Below, one piece after another: positions 1 through 7,979 of a DNA stretch of 64,000 nt. The DNA comes from Rathayibacter sp. Leaf185. GTDB taxonomy: Bacteria; Actinomycetota; Actinomycetes; Actinomycetales; Microbacteriaceae. The DNA is taken from NCBI RefSeq assembly GCF_001423885.1, contig NZ_LMPP01000002.1, positions 842,355-906,354 of the forward strand, given 5' to 3'. Every line of letters starts with the position of its first letter. Position 1 is the stretch's first letter. The notes under the pieces are model-generated. The model had not been told where the DNA came from. It was given only the letters and a program-made list of their open reading frames with translations, and did not search any database. Both the position numbers and the translations under genes were made by a program.

Positions 1-25
1 TCCAGGCGTCGGAGGCGGTCAGTAG

Positions 26-1363
<1,338 letters not shown>

Positions 1364-1375
1364 TCTCGCCACGCC

Positions 1376-1425
1376 GGAGCGGCCCCGGAGCCTCTGCACT
1401 CACGTGCGGGCGCCGGGGCCGCTCC
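1376..1425 (+). terminator. Hairpin after eno
   Basis: A perfect 13-bp inverted repeat (arms 1376-1388 and 1413-1425) encloses a 24-base loop just after the eno stop. There is no T-run, so it may be a weak or Rho-assisted terminator, or an mRNA 3'-end stabiliser between eno and the next gene. Confidence 0.5.
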
Positions 1426-1477
1426 CGTTCCCGCCCGTCGCGCGCCCGACGCCGTTCCGCCAGAGGAGGCATCCGCC

Positions 1478-2134
1478 ATGGCCCGTCCGCCCCGCCGCCC
1501 CGCCGCCCCGGGCAGCGCCCCGCGCCCGAGCTCGCCGGGGGCGGAGCAGCCGAAGCCTGCGTCCTCGAAGCAGGCTCGGACGGCCACGTCGTCGACATCC
1601 GCGTCCTCGACGCCACGGGCGACCGGCCGCTCGTCGAGGTCGCCCGCGCGCCCCGCCTCCACGGCCTCCCGACCGCCCCGCCCGAAGCAGCCGCCCGCTG
1701 CGCCCTCCTCGGCCTGGCTCGCCGGGGTCCGCGGATCCGGATTCACGCTCCTCGTGATGGGCATCATGATCCTGGCGGTCGTGGTCCTCGCCCCGAGCAT
1801 CAAGAACTTCGTGGAGCAGCGCGCCGAGATCTCGGAGCTGCAGCGTTCCGTCGACGCGGCCAAGACCCAGTCGCAGAACCTCGACGAGGAGCGCAGCCGC
1901 TGGTCCGATCCCGCCTACATCCGCGCGCAGGCCCGCGAGCGCCTCTATTTCGTGATGCCGGGCGAGGTCAGCTACCTCGTCCTCGACGACATCGCCGTGG
2001 CCCAGCAGTCCGAGCAGCCCGCGAGCGACTCGGTGCAGGAGACGGCCTCCGACTGGGCGGGCTCCCTGCTCTCGTCGATCGCCGTCGCCGGGCTCGGCGA
2101 CCCGACCACCGCGGAGCTCGCCCCGGCTCCGTGA
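1478..2134 (+). CDS. ftsB: FtsB/DivIC-family septum formation initiator
   Basis: Predicted bitopic divisome protein linking early and late division proteins. It has 218 residues: a long cytosolic Pro/Ala/Ser/Arg-rich N-terminus (about 1-85), one membrane helix (about 87-108, from GSGFTLLVMGIMILAVVVLA), then an extracytoplasmic coiled coil (EQRAEISELQRSVDAAK) and the family's ARERLYFVMPGE motif. The ATG at 1478 is preceded by AGGAGG at 1464-1469. The basic N-terminal extension is typical of actinobacterial members and longer than the E. coli protein. The stop overlaps a possible GTG at 2131, so the DUF501 gene downstream may be translationally coupled. The family call is firm; equivalence to FtsB rather than DivIC is by context (downstream of eno). 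Confidence 0.88.
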   Translation: MARPPRRPAAPGSAPRPSSPGAEQPKPASSKQARTATSSTSASSTPRATGRSSRSPARPASTASRPPRPKQPPAAPSSAWLAGVRGSGFTLLVMGIMILAVVVLAPSIKNFVEQRAEISELQRSVDAAKTQSQNLDEERSRWSDPAYIRAQARERLYFVMPGEVSYLVLDDIAVAQQSEQPASDSVQETASDWAGSLLSSIAVAGLGDPTTAELAPAP

Positions 2135-2187
2135 GCGGCTCCGGCGTAAACTGGACCGTTCTTCCCGCAGACCCCCTGGAGCACGCC

Positions 2188-2715
2188 GTGACCACGCCCC
2201 CCTTCGATCCGCCCACCGAGCGGGACATCGCCGTGGTCTCCGCCCAGCTCGGCCGTCCCGCTCGCGACGTGGTCGGGATCAGCGCCCGCTGCGTCTGCGG
2301 CAACCCGACCGTGGTCTCCACCAGCCCGCGCCTGAGCGACGGCACCCCGTTCCCCACCTTCTACTACTTGACGCACCCCGCCGCGACCGCCGCGATCTCG
2401 CAGCTCGAGGCGACCCGGGTCATGGTCGAGTACAACGAGCTGCTCGCCGGCGACGAGGAGCTGCGCGAGGCCTACGCCGCCGCGCACCGGGCGTTCCTGG
2501 CCGACCGCGAGAGCATCGGCTCCGTGCCGGAGATCGCAGGCATCTCCTCCGGGGGCATGCCCGTCCGCGTCAAGTGCCTGCACGCCCTCGCCGGTCACGC
2601 GCTGGCCGCAGGCCCGGGAGTGAACCCGATCGGCGATCTCGCGCTCGCCCGCGCCGACTGGTCTCCCGAGTCGTGCGAGTGCCGTCCGTTCGAGGACGGG
2701 CACGTCGAGGGCTGA
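2188..2715 (+). CDS. DUF501 family protein
   Basis: Conserved actinobacterial protein of unknown function, often found beside the FtsB-like gene and upstream of ppx-type genes. The chosen form has 175 residues. It is rich in Cys (ISARCVCGN near the N-terminus, VKCLHALAGHALA and SCECRPF near the C-terminus), so a metal site is possible. I chose GTG 2188 because GGAG at 2178-2181 lies six bases upstream and a promoter-like TAAACT sits at 2147-2152. An alternative GTG at 2131 overlaps the stop of the previous gene and would add 19 residues with no family-like sequence. The C-terminal half resembles DUF501 members in its ADWSPESCECRPF ending. No reaction can be assigned. Confidence 0.8.
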   Translation: MTTPPFDPPTERDIAVVSAQLGRPARDVVGISARCVCGNPTVVSTSPRLSDGTPFPTFYYLTHPAATAAISQLEATRVMVEYNELLAGDEELREAYAAAHRAFLADRESIGSVPEIAGISSGGMPVRVKCLHALAGHALAAGPGVNPIGDLALARADWSPESCECRPFEDGHVEG

Positions 2716-2860
2716 GGCTGGCCCTCCTACCCGACCTGCCGATCGGCGCGCTCTTCGCTAAGCTGATTCCCAGTCGGGGTCAGCGCTGCCACCCGCGTCG
2801 AGAGCGGGCACTTCGCGTTGAGCAGGGTGATCCGCATGGTCCATTCCTCTGGAGAGAACT

Positions 2861-4261
2861 TTGCCCAAAATCCTGATCGTCGGAGGCGGCTACGCCGGTT
2901 TCTACACCGCGTGGAAGCTCGAGAAGTACCTGCGACCCAACGAGGCAGAGGTCACGATCGTCGACCCGCTGCCCTACATGGCGTACCTGCCGTTCCTCCC
3001 CGAGGTCGCCGCCGGCTCGATCGAGCCGCGCCACGCGATCGTGTCGCTCCGTCGTCACCTCAAGAAGACCGCGATCCTCGCCGCCAAGGTCACCAAGATC
3101 GACCACGCGAGCAAGACCGCCACGATCACCCCGACGGTCGGCGAGCCCTACGACTTCGAGTACGACCAGATCGTCGTCACCGCCGGTTCCGTCTCGCGCA
3201 CGTTCCCGATCCCGGGCGTCGCCGACAACGCGATCGGCCTCAAGACGATCGAGGAGGCGACCGCCATCCGCGACCGCATCCTCACCAACTTCGACAAGGC
3301 GGCCACCCTGCCCGCCGGTCCCGAGCGCTCGCGCCTGCTGACGGTCACGGTCGTCGGAGGCGGCTTCGCCGGCATCGAGGTCTTCGCCGAGCTGCGCTCC
3401 TTCGCGAGCGCGCTGCTCAAGCGCTACCCCGAGATCGACTTCGAGGAGACGCAGTTCCACCTCGTCGAGGCGATGGGGCGCATCATGCCCGAGGTCGCGC
3501 TCGAGACGAGCCACTGGGTCCTCAAGAACCTCGACCAGCGCGGGGCGACGGTGCACCTCGACACCCAGCTGAAGTCCGCCGAGGGCGGCGTCATCGAGCT
3601 GTCGACCGGTCAGACCTTCGAGTCCGACCTGATCATCTGGACCGCCGGCGTCATGGCGAACCCGTCGATCAAGAACTCCGACTTCCCGATCGAGGAGCGC
3701 GGGCGCCTGCGCGTGCGCGCCGACCTCCGCGTCGGCCACGACGACGTCCTCGTCGAGGGCGCCTGGGGTGCCGGCGACGCGACCGCCGTCCCCGACCTCA
3801 CCGGAGGCGGAGTGGGCGGCTACTGCGTCCCCAACGCCCAGCACGCGGTGCGCCAGGGCAAGCTGATGGCGAAGAACATCGTCGCCGTCCTGCGCGGCGA
3901 GACCCCGAAGGACTACTTCCACAAGAACGCCGGAGCCGTCGCCGGTCTCGGCATCGGAGTCGGCGTCTTCCAGTCGGGCAAGATCGCGATCAAGGGCTTC
4001 CCGGCCTGGGTCATGCACCGCGGCTACCACGGTCTCGCGATGCCGTCGTGGGAGCGCAAGCTCCGGGTGGTCGGCGGCTGGGCCGCCAACCTGGTGCTCG
4101 ACCGCGACATCGCCTCGATCGAAGCCCGCGAGAACCCGCGCGGCTCCTTCGAGACCTACGCGTCGCGTCCGCGTCCGGCGGCCCCCGCCGCCGCTCCGGC
4201 CGAGACCCCCGGCCCCGCCGGCGCTCCCGTCCCCGTGGGCGGCGAGCCGGCCAAGTCCTGA
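2861..4261 (+). CDS. ndh: Type II NADH dehydrogenase / FAD-dependent oxidoreductase
   Basis: Predicted peripheral-membrane flavoprotein moving electrons from NADH to menaquinone without proton pumping. It has 466 residues. The N-terminal FAD-binding loop is ILIVGGGYAGFYTAWKLEKYL, a second dinucleotide fold VVGGGFAGIEVFAEL (near 168) binds NADH, and WGAGDATAVPDL with VPNAQHAVRQGK near 310-335 is the flavin/quinone-side signature of the family. The start is TTG at 2861, supported by GGAGAG at 2851-2856; an ATG further upstream is in another frame. The C-terminal 30 residues are Ala/Pro-rich and poorly conserved. The gene is monocistronic, followed by a hairpin and a tRNA. Ferredoxin-reductase-like relatives exist, but length and motifs favour NDH-2. 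Confidence 0.9.
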   Translation: MPKILIVGGGYAGFYTAWKLEKYLRPNEAEVTIVDPLPYMAYLPFLPEVAAGSIEPRHAIVSLRRHLKKTAILAAKVTKIDHASKTATITPTVGEPYDFEYDQIVVTAGSVSRTFPIPGVADNAIGLKTIEEATAIRDRILTNFDKAATLPAGPERSRLLTVTVVGGGFAGIEVFAELRSFASALLKRYPEIDFEETQFHLVEAMGRIMPEVALETSHWVLKNLDQRGATVHLDTQLKSAEGGVIELSTGQTFESDLIIWTAGVMANPSIKNSDFPIEERGRLRVRADLRVGHDDVLVEGAWGAGDATAVPDLTGGGVGGYCVPNAQHAVRQGKLMAKNIVAVLRGETPKDYFHKNAGAVAGLGIGVGVFQSGKIAIKGFPAWVMHRGYHGLAMPSWERKLRVVGGWAANLVLDRDIASIEARENPRGSFETYASRPRPAAPAAAPAETPGPAGAPVPVGGEPAKS

Positions 4262-4270
4262 CGTCCCGGT

Positions 4271-4296
4271 GGGAGGCGCGAGCGATCGCTCCTCCC
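4271..4296 (+). terminator. Hairpin between ndh and tRNA
   Basis: GGGAGG (4271-4276) pairs with CCTCCC (4291-4296), and inside it lies the 10-bp palindrome AGCGATCGCT at 4281-4290. It follows the ndh stop by ten bases. It could end the ndh transcript or serve as a processing signal for the tRNA that begins eight bases later. Confidence 0.45.
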
Positions 4297-4303
4297 ATCG
4301 GCC

Positions 4304-4376
4304 GCCCCCATAGCCCAACGGCAGAGGCAGACGACTTAAAATCGTTTCAGTCTGGGTTCGAGTCCCAGTGGGGGCA
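4304..4376 (+). tRNA. tRNA with UAA anticodon, class I (short variable arm)
   Basis: A complete cloverleaf can be drawn: acceptor GCCCCCA/TGGGGGC, D arm 4313-4328, anticodon stem GACGA/TCGTT with loop CTTAAAA (anticodon TAA at 4337-4339), variable region of only five bases (4347-4351), T arm CTGGG/CCCAG with loop TTCGAGT, discriminator A4376, CCA not encoded. The anticodon would read the leucine codon UUA, but normal tRNA-Leu is class II with a long variable arm, which is absent here. Annotation tools would probably call it tRNA-Leu. The charging identity is uncertain. No clear promoter is visible, so it may be co-transcribed with ndh. The convergent MFS gene ends inside it. Confidence 0.85.
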
Positions 4377-5681
4377 CTCCTCTCCTTCTCGCGTCACGCG
4401 ATCTTCTTCGGCAGTCCGTGAGACGGGCACCGCGGCCGCCGTCTCGGGGCCCAATCGCCGCACACTCCGGCTCGAGGTGGCGAAGGCCGTGGCGGCCAGG
4501 ATGGCGGCGGCGCAGCCGAGGAGCGTGCTCCGGGTGCCGTGGATCTCGGCGAGCGGGCCGACGAGGGCCTCGCCCAGCGGAACGGCGACGAACGAGCCGA
4601 CCATGTCGTAGGAGTAGACGCGCGCCAGCGCCTCGCGGGGGACGTGGGTCTGCAGCGACTGGTCCCACGCGATCGCGAAGACCTCGAGTGCGACACCGCC
4701 GAGAGCGAAGGCGACGAGCAGCACGGTCAGCTCCGGGGCGATGGCGAGGGTCGCGACGGGGACCGCCGTCAGCGCCATCAGCGCCACGCCGATGCCGAGT
4801 GCTCGGCGCGGGCGCCAGCGGAGGGCGAGCAGGGCGCCGAGAGCGAGGCCCAGTGTCTGCGCGGCGATGACCAGACCCCAGGCCGCTCGGCCGAAGGAGG
4901 CGTCGGCGATCACCGGCCCGAGGACCGTTGTCGCGCCGACGAAGGCGGCGTTGAGGACGGTGAACTGAGCGACGACGATCCACACCCAGCGCCGGCTCGA
5001 GAACTCCCGCCAACCGTCGCGGAGATCGCTGATCACGCCTCCGCCGGTGGCGTGGGGCCGATCATCGCAGGGCGTGCGAATCCGCGCGTACAGGGCGGCG
5101 GCGACGGCGAAGCCGGCGGCATCCACCGCCAGTCCCCACCCCGGCCCGACGACGGCGACGAGTGCCGCTCCGCCGGAGGCGCCGACGATGCTCCCTCCGT
5201 TCAGCCCGAGGCGGAGCAGGGCGTTCGCCGGGCGGAGGAGGTGCTCAGGCACGGTCTCGGGGACCATCGCCGCGGCGGCCGGCAGGCTCACCGCGGCGAC
5301 GGCACCGTTGAGCAGGCTCAGGACGACCAGGACCCCGAGCGTCGCCGTTCCGTTGATGACGAGAGCGGCGACGAGGCACTGCGTCGCGGCAGCGGCGAGC
5401 GAGGACCCGACGAGGACGATCGAGCGGGGGAGCCGGTCGGCGATCACTCCGCCGAGCAGGAGGACCGCGACGTTCGCGAGCGAGCGTGCGGCGACGACCA
5501 GGCCGAGGTCCACGGCCGACCCCGTCAGATCCAGGACGGCGAAGGTGAGGGCGAGGGGAGCGAGCGAGTTCCCGAGGATGCTGGTCGAGCGGGCCGCGAG
5601 CAGCCACCGGAACGGGCGGTGGGTGAGGGGTCCGCCTCGCGCCGGGCCGGGGGAGGTGGCGGTCGCCATGGCCCGCGTCAC
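4347..5681 (-). CDS. MFS transporter (EntS/MFS_3-like exporter)
   Basis: Predicted 12-helix major facilitator permease of 444 residues, with substrate unknown; the closest general type is the drug or siderophore exporter group. Hydrophobic helices run from about residue 25 to 415, with the loop motif ADRLPRSIVLVG between helices 2 and 3 matching the MFS A-motif region and a central basic loop near 205-215. The start is GTG at 5681, whose bases overlap the stop of the upstream ArsR-type regulator gene (GTGA overlap), so the two are translationally coupled. The C-terminal residues HWDSNPD are encoded antisense to the tRNA, and the stop codon (4347-4349) falls in the tRNA variable region; the last 30 bases are therefore shared. 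Confidence 0.88.
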   Translation of the reverse strand: MTRAMATATSPGPARGGPLTHRPFRWLLAARSTSILGNSLAPLALTFAVLDLTGSAVDLGLVVAARSLANVAVLLLGGVIADRLPRSIVLVGSSLAAAATQCLVAALVINGTATLGVLVVLSLLNGAVAAVSLPAAAAMVPETVPEHLLRPANALLRLGLNGGSIVGASGGAALVAVVGPGWGLAVDAAGFAVAAALYARIRTPCDDRPHATGGGVISDLRDGWREFSSRRWVWIVVAQFTVLNAAFVGATTVLGPVIADASFGRAAWGLVIAAQTLGLALGALLALRWRPRRALGIGVALMALTAVPVATLAIAPELTVLLVAFALGGVALEVFAIAWDQSLQTHVPREALARVYSYDMVGSFVAVPLGEALVGPLAEIHGTRSTLLGCAAAILAATAFATSSRSVRRLGPETAAAVPVSRTAEEDRVTREGEECPHWDSNPD

Positions 5682-6199
5682 GGTCGCCGGAGGGGGAACA
5701 GCACGGCCGACATCGACACCGGTCCGGTTCCAGGGGTCCGCGGAGTGCGCGCAGCGGCGTGCAGCAGAGCGGAGGCCTCGCCGACGTGGCGGACCACTCG
5801 CCGCCAGGTCTCGGGGTCGACCCAGAGCTCGGCGTCCGTGGACAGCTGGGGGCCGTCGATCCGCTGTCCTGCGCGGCGCCTCAGCTCCTCGATCAGTGCG
5901 TCGAGGTAGGCGCTGTGGTCCTCCCGCGAGACCGCCCCGCGCGGCTGATCGACGTCGAAGGGGAGAGCGGAGGTCTCGTGCCGGTACCGCTTGGCCTCGC
6001 CGCCGCGCACCCGCACCGTCTCGACCACACGGACGAGGCCGGCGCGCTCCAGGACCCGCAGGTGATAGCTCGCGGTCGCCTGCGAGAATCCGAGCTCACG
6101 ACCCGCCTCGGCAGCGCTGAGGGCGGCTCCGGTGACCAGCGAGAGCAGCCGGAGCCGGAGCGGATGCGCGGTGGCGCGCAGTTCGTCGAGGGAGGACAT
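5678..6199 (-). CDS. ArsR-like winged-helix transcriptional regulator
   Basis: Cytosolic DNA-binding regulator of 173 residues. The N-terminal 75 residues form an ArsR-type winged helix: AHPLRLRLLSLV (helix 1), ALSAAEAGRELGFSQATASYHLRVLERAGLV (helix-turn-helix) and a wing ending GGEAKRYRHE. The C-terminal half has no clear metal-binding cysteines and probably senses something else or mediates dimerisation. It is the first gene of a two-gene operon with the MFS exporter, so the natural inference is that it controls that exporter. The ATG at 6199 lies six bases after a GACGAT hexamer, which would fit a leaderless mRNA. Confidence 0.85.
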   Translation of the reverse strand: MSSLDELRATAHPLRLRLLSLVTGAALSAAEAGRELGFSQATASYHLRVLERAGLVRVVETVRVRGGEAKRYRHETSALPFDVDQPRGAVSREDHSAYLDALIEELRRRAGQRIDGPQLSTDAELWVDPETWRRVVRHVGEASALLHAAARTPRTPGTGPVSMSAVLFPLRRP

Positions 6200-6299
6200 G
6201 CCGCCATCGTCACTCGCGAGCGAACGACCGTCAAATGTCCCTTTGGGGGTCGGGTGAACCCCTCCCGCTCAGCGACGGAGCGTCGGGCAGCGGTCGACG

Positions 6300-6500
6300 C
6301 TAGGCGGCGCGGGCATGCGCGCTCTTCTCGAGGGGCACCGCCGCCTCGAGCATCGGCGTGCTCAGCAGCGCGGCCTCGATCACGCCGGTGAGCTCGCCCG
6401 GTGCGCAGTCGGCGCACAGCACGACGAGGTCGTCGACATCACCCGCTCCGGAGCGGTCGAGGACGAGGGAGTCGGTTCCGCAGCTTCCGCATTCGATCAT
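6300..6500 (-). CDS. Small zinc-ribbon-like protein
   Basis: A 66-residue protein with two CxxC knuckles (CGSC at 4-7 and CADC at 29-32), consistent with a small zinc ribbon; the rest is an acidic middle and an Ala/Leu-rich helix. I do not recognise a named family. Support for a real gene: the paired CxxC motifs, and the ATG at 6500 lies six bases after TACGGT (minus strand, 6507-6512), a spacing seen at other leaderless starts in this window. Against: it is short, has no Shine-Dalgarno sequence and stands alone. It could act as a nucleic-acid- or protein-binding accessory factor, but nothing around it says which. Confidence 0.5.
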   Translation of the reverse strand: MIECGSCGTDSLVLDRSGAGDVDDLVVLCADCAPGELTGVIEAALLSTPMLEAAVPLEKSAHARAA

Positions 6501-6782
6501 GCGGGTACCGTACGTCCGACCTCCGACATCGGCGGGAGGGGGCTCGGCGGGTCGGTCGGCGGATACCGCCCGGTCCCGGAGCCGTCAATCCCCACCCCCG
6601 CCCGCCGACCTCCCCTAGAGTCGTCACCAGGCGGTTCTCGCGCCCGTTCGGAGCGCCTGCGCCTCGGTCGCGGGGGTCGGTTCGGCCGGATCACCGGGGG
6701 ACGCGCTCGCCGAGTGCGACCCTCCTTTCGTGCCCGCGGGCACCGTCACGTACCGCCCGGCGACGGGCGGCAGGAGGCCTCC
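6501..6782. other. Intergenic region upstream of DUF7882 gene
   Basis: 282 bases between divergent genes. On the minus side it carries the TACGGT hexamer for the zinc-ribbon gene. On the plus side a TAGAGT hexamer at 6616-6621 could be a promoter, giving the DUF7882 mRNA a long (about 150-base), C/G-rich leader. I see no gene or recognisable riboswitch in it. Confidence 0.4.
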
Positions 6783-7121
6783 ATGGGGAAGCTGCTCTAC
6801 GGCGCCTCGGGCGTCGAGATCGAGTTCGACGACCGAACGCTCACACACGTCCAGATCGTGATCGCCAACAAGCTGCGGCGGCGCGAGAGCTTCTTCTTCT
6901 CCTGGCGCGACGACCCCGCGGTCGGCGACGGGCGCTCCAGCATCTGGCTGGACCCGACGGTGCCGCTGTACTTCAAGTACTTCGGCGGGCGGGTGCCCTC
7001 GATCAACCGCACCTGGATCGACCTGCTCACCGTGTCGGCGAACTCCTCGGGCGGGCTCCAGCTCGTCCAGGAGCCCGACGCCGCGCCGACCCCGCCGCCG
7101 AAGGGCGAGCAGGGCGCCTGA
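6783..7121 (+). CDS. DUF7882 family protein
   Basis: A 112-residue protein of unknown function typical of Microbacteriaceae. The N-terminal 85 residues are compact and well conserved in style: MGKLLYGASGVEIEFDDRTL, HVQIVIANKLRRRESFFFSW and SSIWLDPTVPLYFKYFG, ending with a short Pro-rich charged tail. Relatives are sometimes labelled ATP-dependent DNA ligase in databases; nothing in this sequence (no KxDG nucleotidyl-transfer motif) supports that. The ATG at 6783 has AGGAGG at 6772-6777. It is followed 58 bases later by the transglutaminase-like gene on the same strand, but a functional link is not evident. Confidence 0.8.
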   Translation: MGKLLYGASGVEIEFDDRTLTHVQIVIANKLRRRESFFFSWRDDPAVGDGRSSIWLDPTVPLYFKYFGGRVPSINRTWIDLLTVSANSSGGLQLVQEPDAAPTPPPKGEQGA

Positions 7122-7179
7122 CGCGCCCGGGCCCGCTCGTCCTGCACCGCCCGACCCCTTCATCCCAGGAAGAGCGATC

Positions 7180-7971
7180 ATGAAGCGCGAAGTCTCGGCC
7201 CACCTCACCCTCGACGTCGCGCAGCCCGCGATGCTCGTCTTCTCGATCGCCGTCGCCTCGGCGTACGGTGCGCGCGAGACGCTGTCGATGTCGGTCGACG
7301 ATCGACCGGTCTCTCCGCGCGAGGTCCTCGATCAGCACGGCACCCGGCTGCACGTGCTCGAGGCCGAGCGCGGTCGGCTCGTCGTCGACTACAGCGCGAG
7401 CATCGAGGGGCGCCTCGGCCCCCTCGACGGGGAGGAGGTGGACAGGCTGCGCTACCTGCGCCCCAGCCGCTACGCCGAGTCCGACATCCTCTCGGCGACG
7501 GCCCGCGCCGAGTTCTCGGGACTCTCGGGGCAGGATCTCCTGGGCGCCGTCAGCTCGTGGGTCGGCACCCGACTGGCCTACGTGACGGGCTCGAGCCTGC
7601 CGACGGACGGAGCGGAGCGCACCCTGCTCGCCCGCCGTGGCGTCTGCCGCGACTTCGCGCACCTCGTCGTCGCCCTGCTGCGCGCTCTCGATGTCCCGGC
7701 GCGCCTCGTCGCCGTCTACGCCCCCGGGCTCGCGCCGATGGACTTCCACGCGGTCGCCGAGGCGTGGGTCGACGGCGAGTGGCACGTGGTCGACGCGACC
7801 ACCCTCGCCCCGCGACCGAGTCTCGTGCGGATCGCCACAGGGCGCGACGCGGCCGACACCGCCTTCCTGAGCGTGTACGACGGCATCGCGACGCTGGGGG
7901 AGCTCGTCGTCAGCGCGGTCGCCGACGTCCTGCCCGACGACGACGTGCGCCGTCTGGTCACGATCGGCTGA
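7180..7971 (+). CDS. Transglutaminase-like domain protein
   Basis: Predicted cytosolic protein of 263 residues with a transglutaminase/protease-like fold. The N-terminal 110 residues form a beta-rich domain as in bacterial transglutaminase_N proteins. The core carries the Cys-His-Asp triad: RRGVCRDFAHLVVALLRALD (Cys near 152), MDFHAVAEAWVDGEWHVVDAT (His near 189, Asp near 205). Such proteins are usually peptidases or amidases rather than cross-linkers. There is no signal peptide. The ATG at 7180 has AGGAAGAG upstream. It converges with the large membrane protein, whose stop is nine bases away. Substrate unknown. Confidence 0.85.
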   Translation: MKREVSAHLTLDVAQPAMLVFSIAVASAYGARETLSMSVDDRPVSPREVLDQHGTRLHVLEAERGRLVVDYSASIEGRLGPLDGEEVDRLRYLRPSRYAESDILSATARAEFSGLSGQDLLGAVSSWVGTRLAYVTGSSLPTDGAERTLLARRGVCRDFAHLVVALLRALDVPARLVAVYAPGLAPMDFHAVAEAWVDGEWHVVDATTLAPRPSLVRIATGRDAADTAFLSVYDGIATLGELVVSAVADVLPDDDVRRLVTIG

Positions 7972-7979
7972 GCCGGCCG

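Noticed and set aside
6783..7121. ATP-dependent DNA ligase label for the DUF7882 protein
   Set aside because: No KxDG adenylation motif or OB fold is present in 112 residues.
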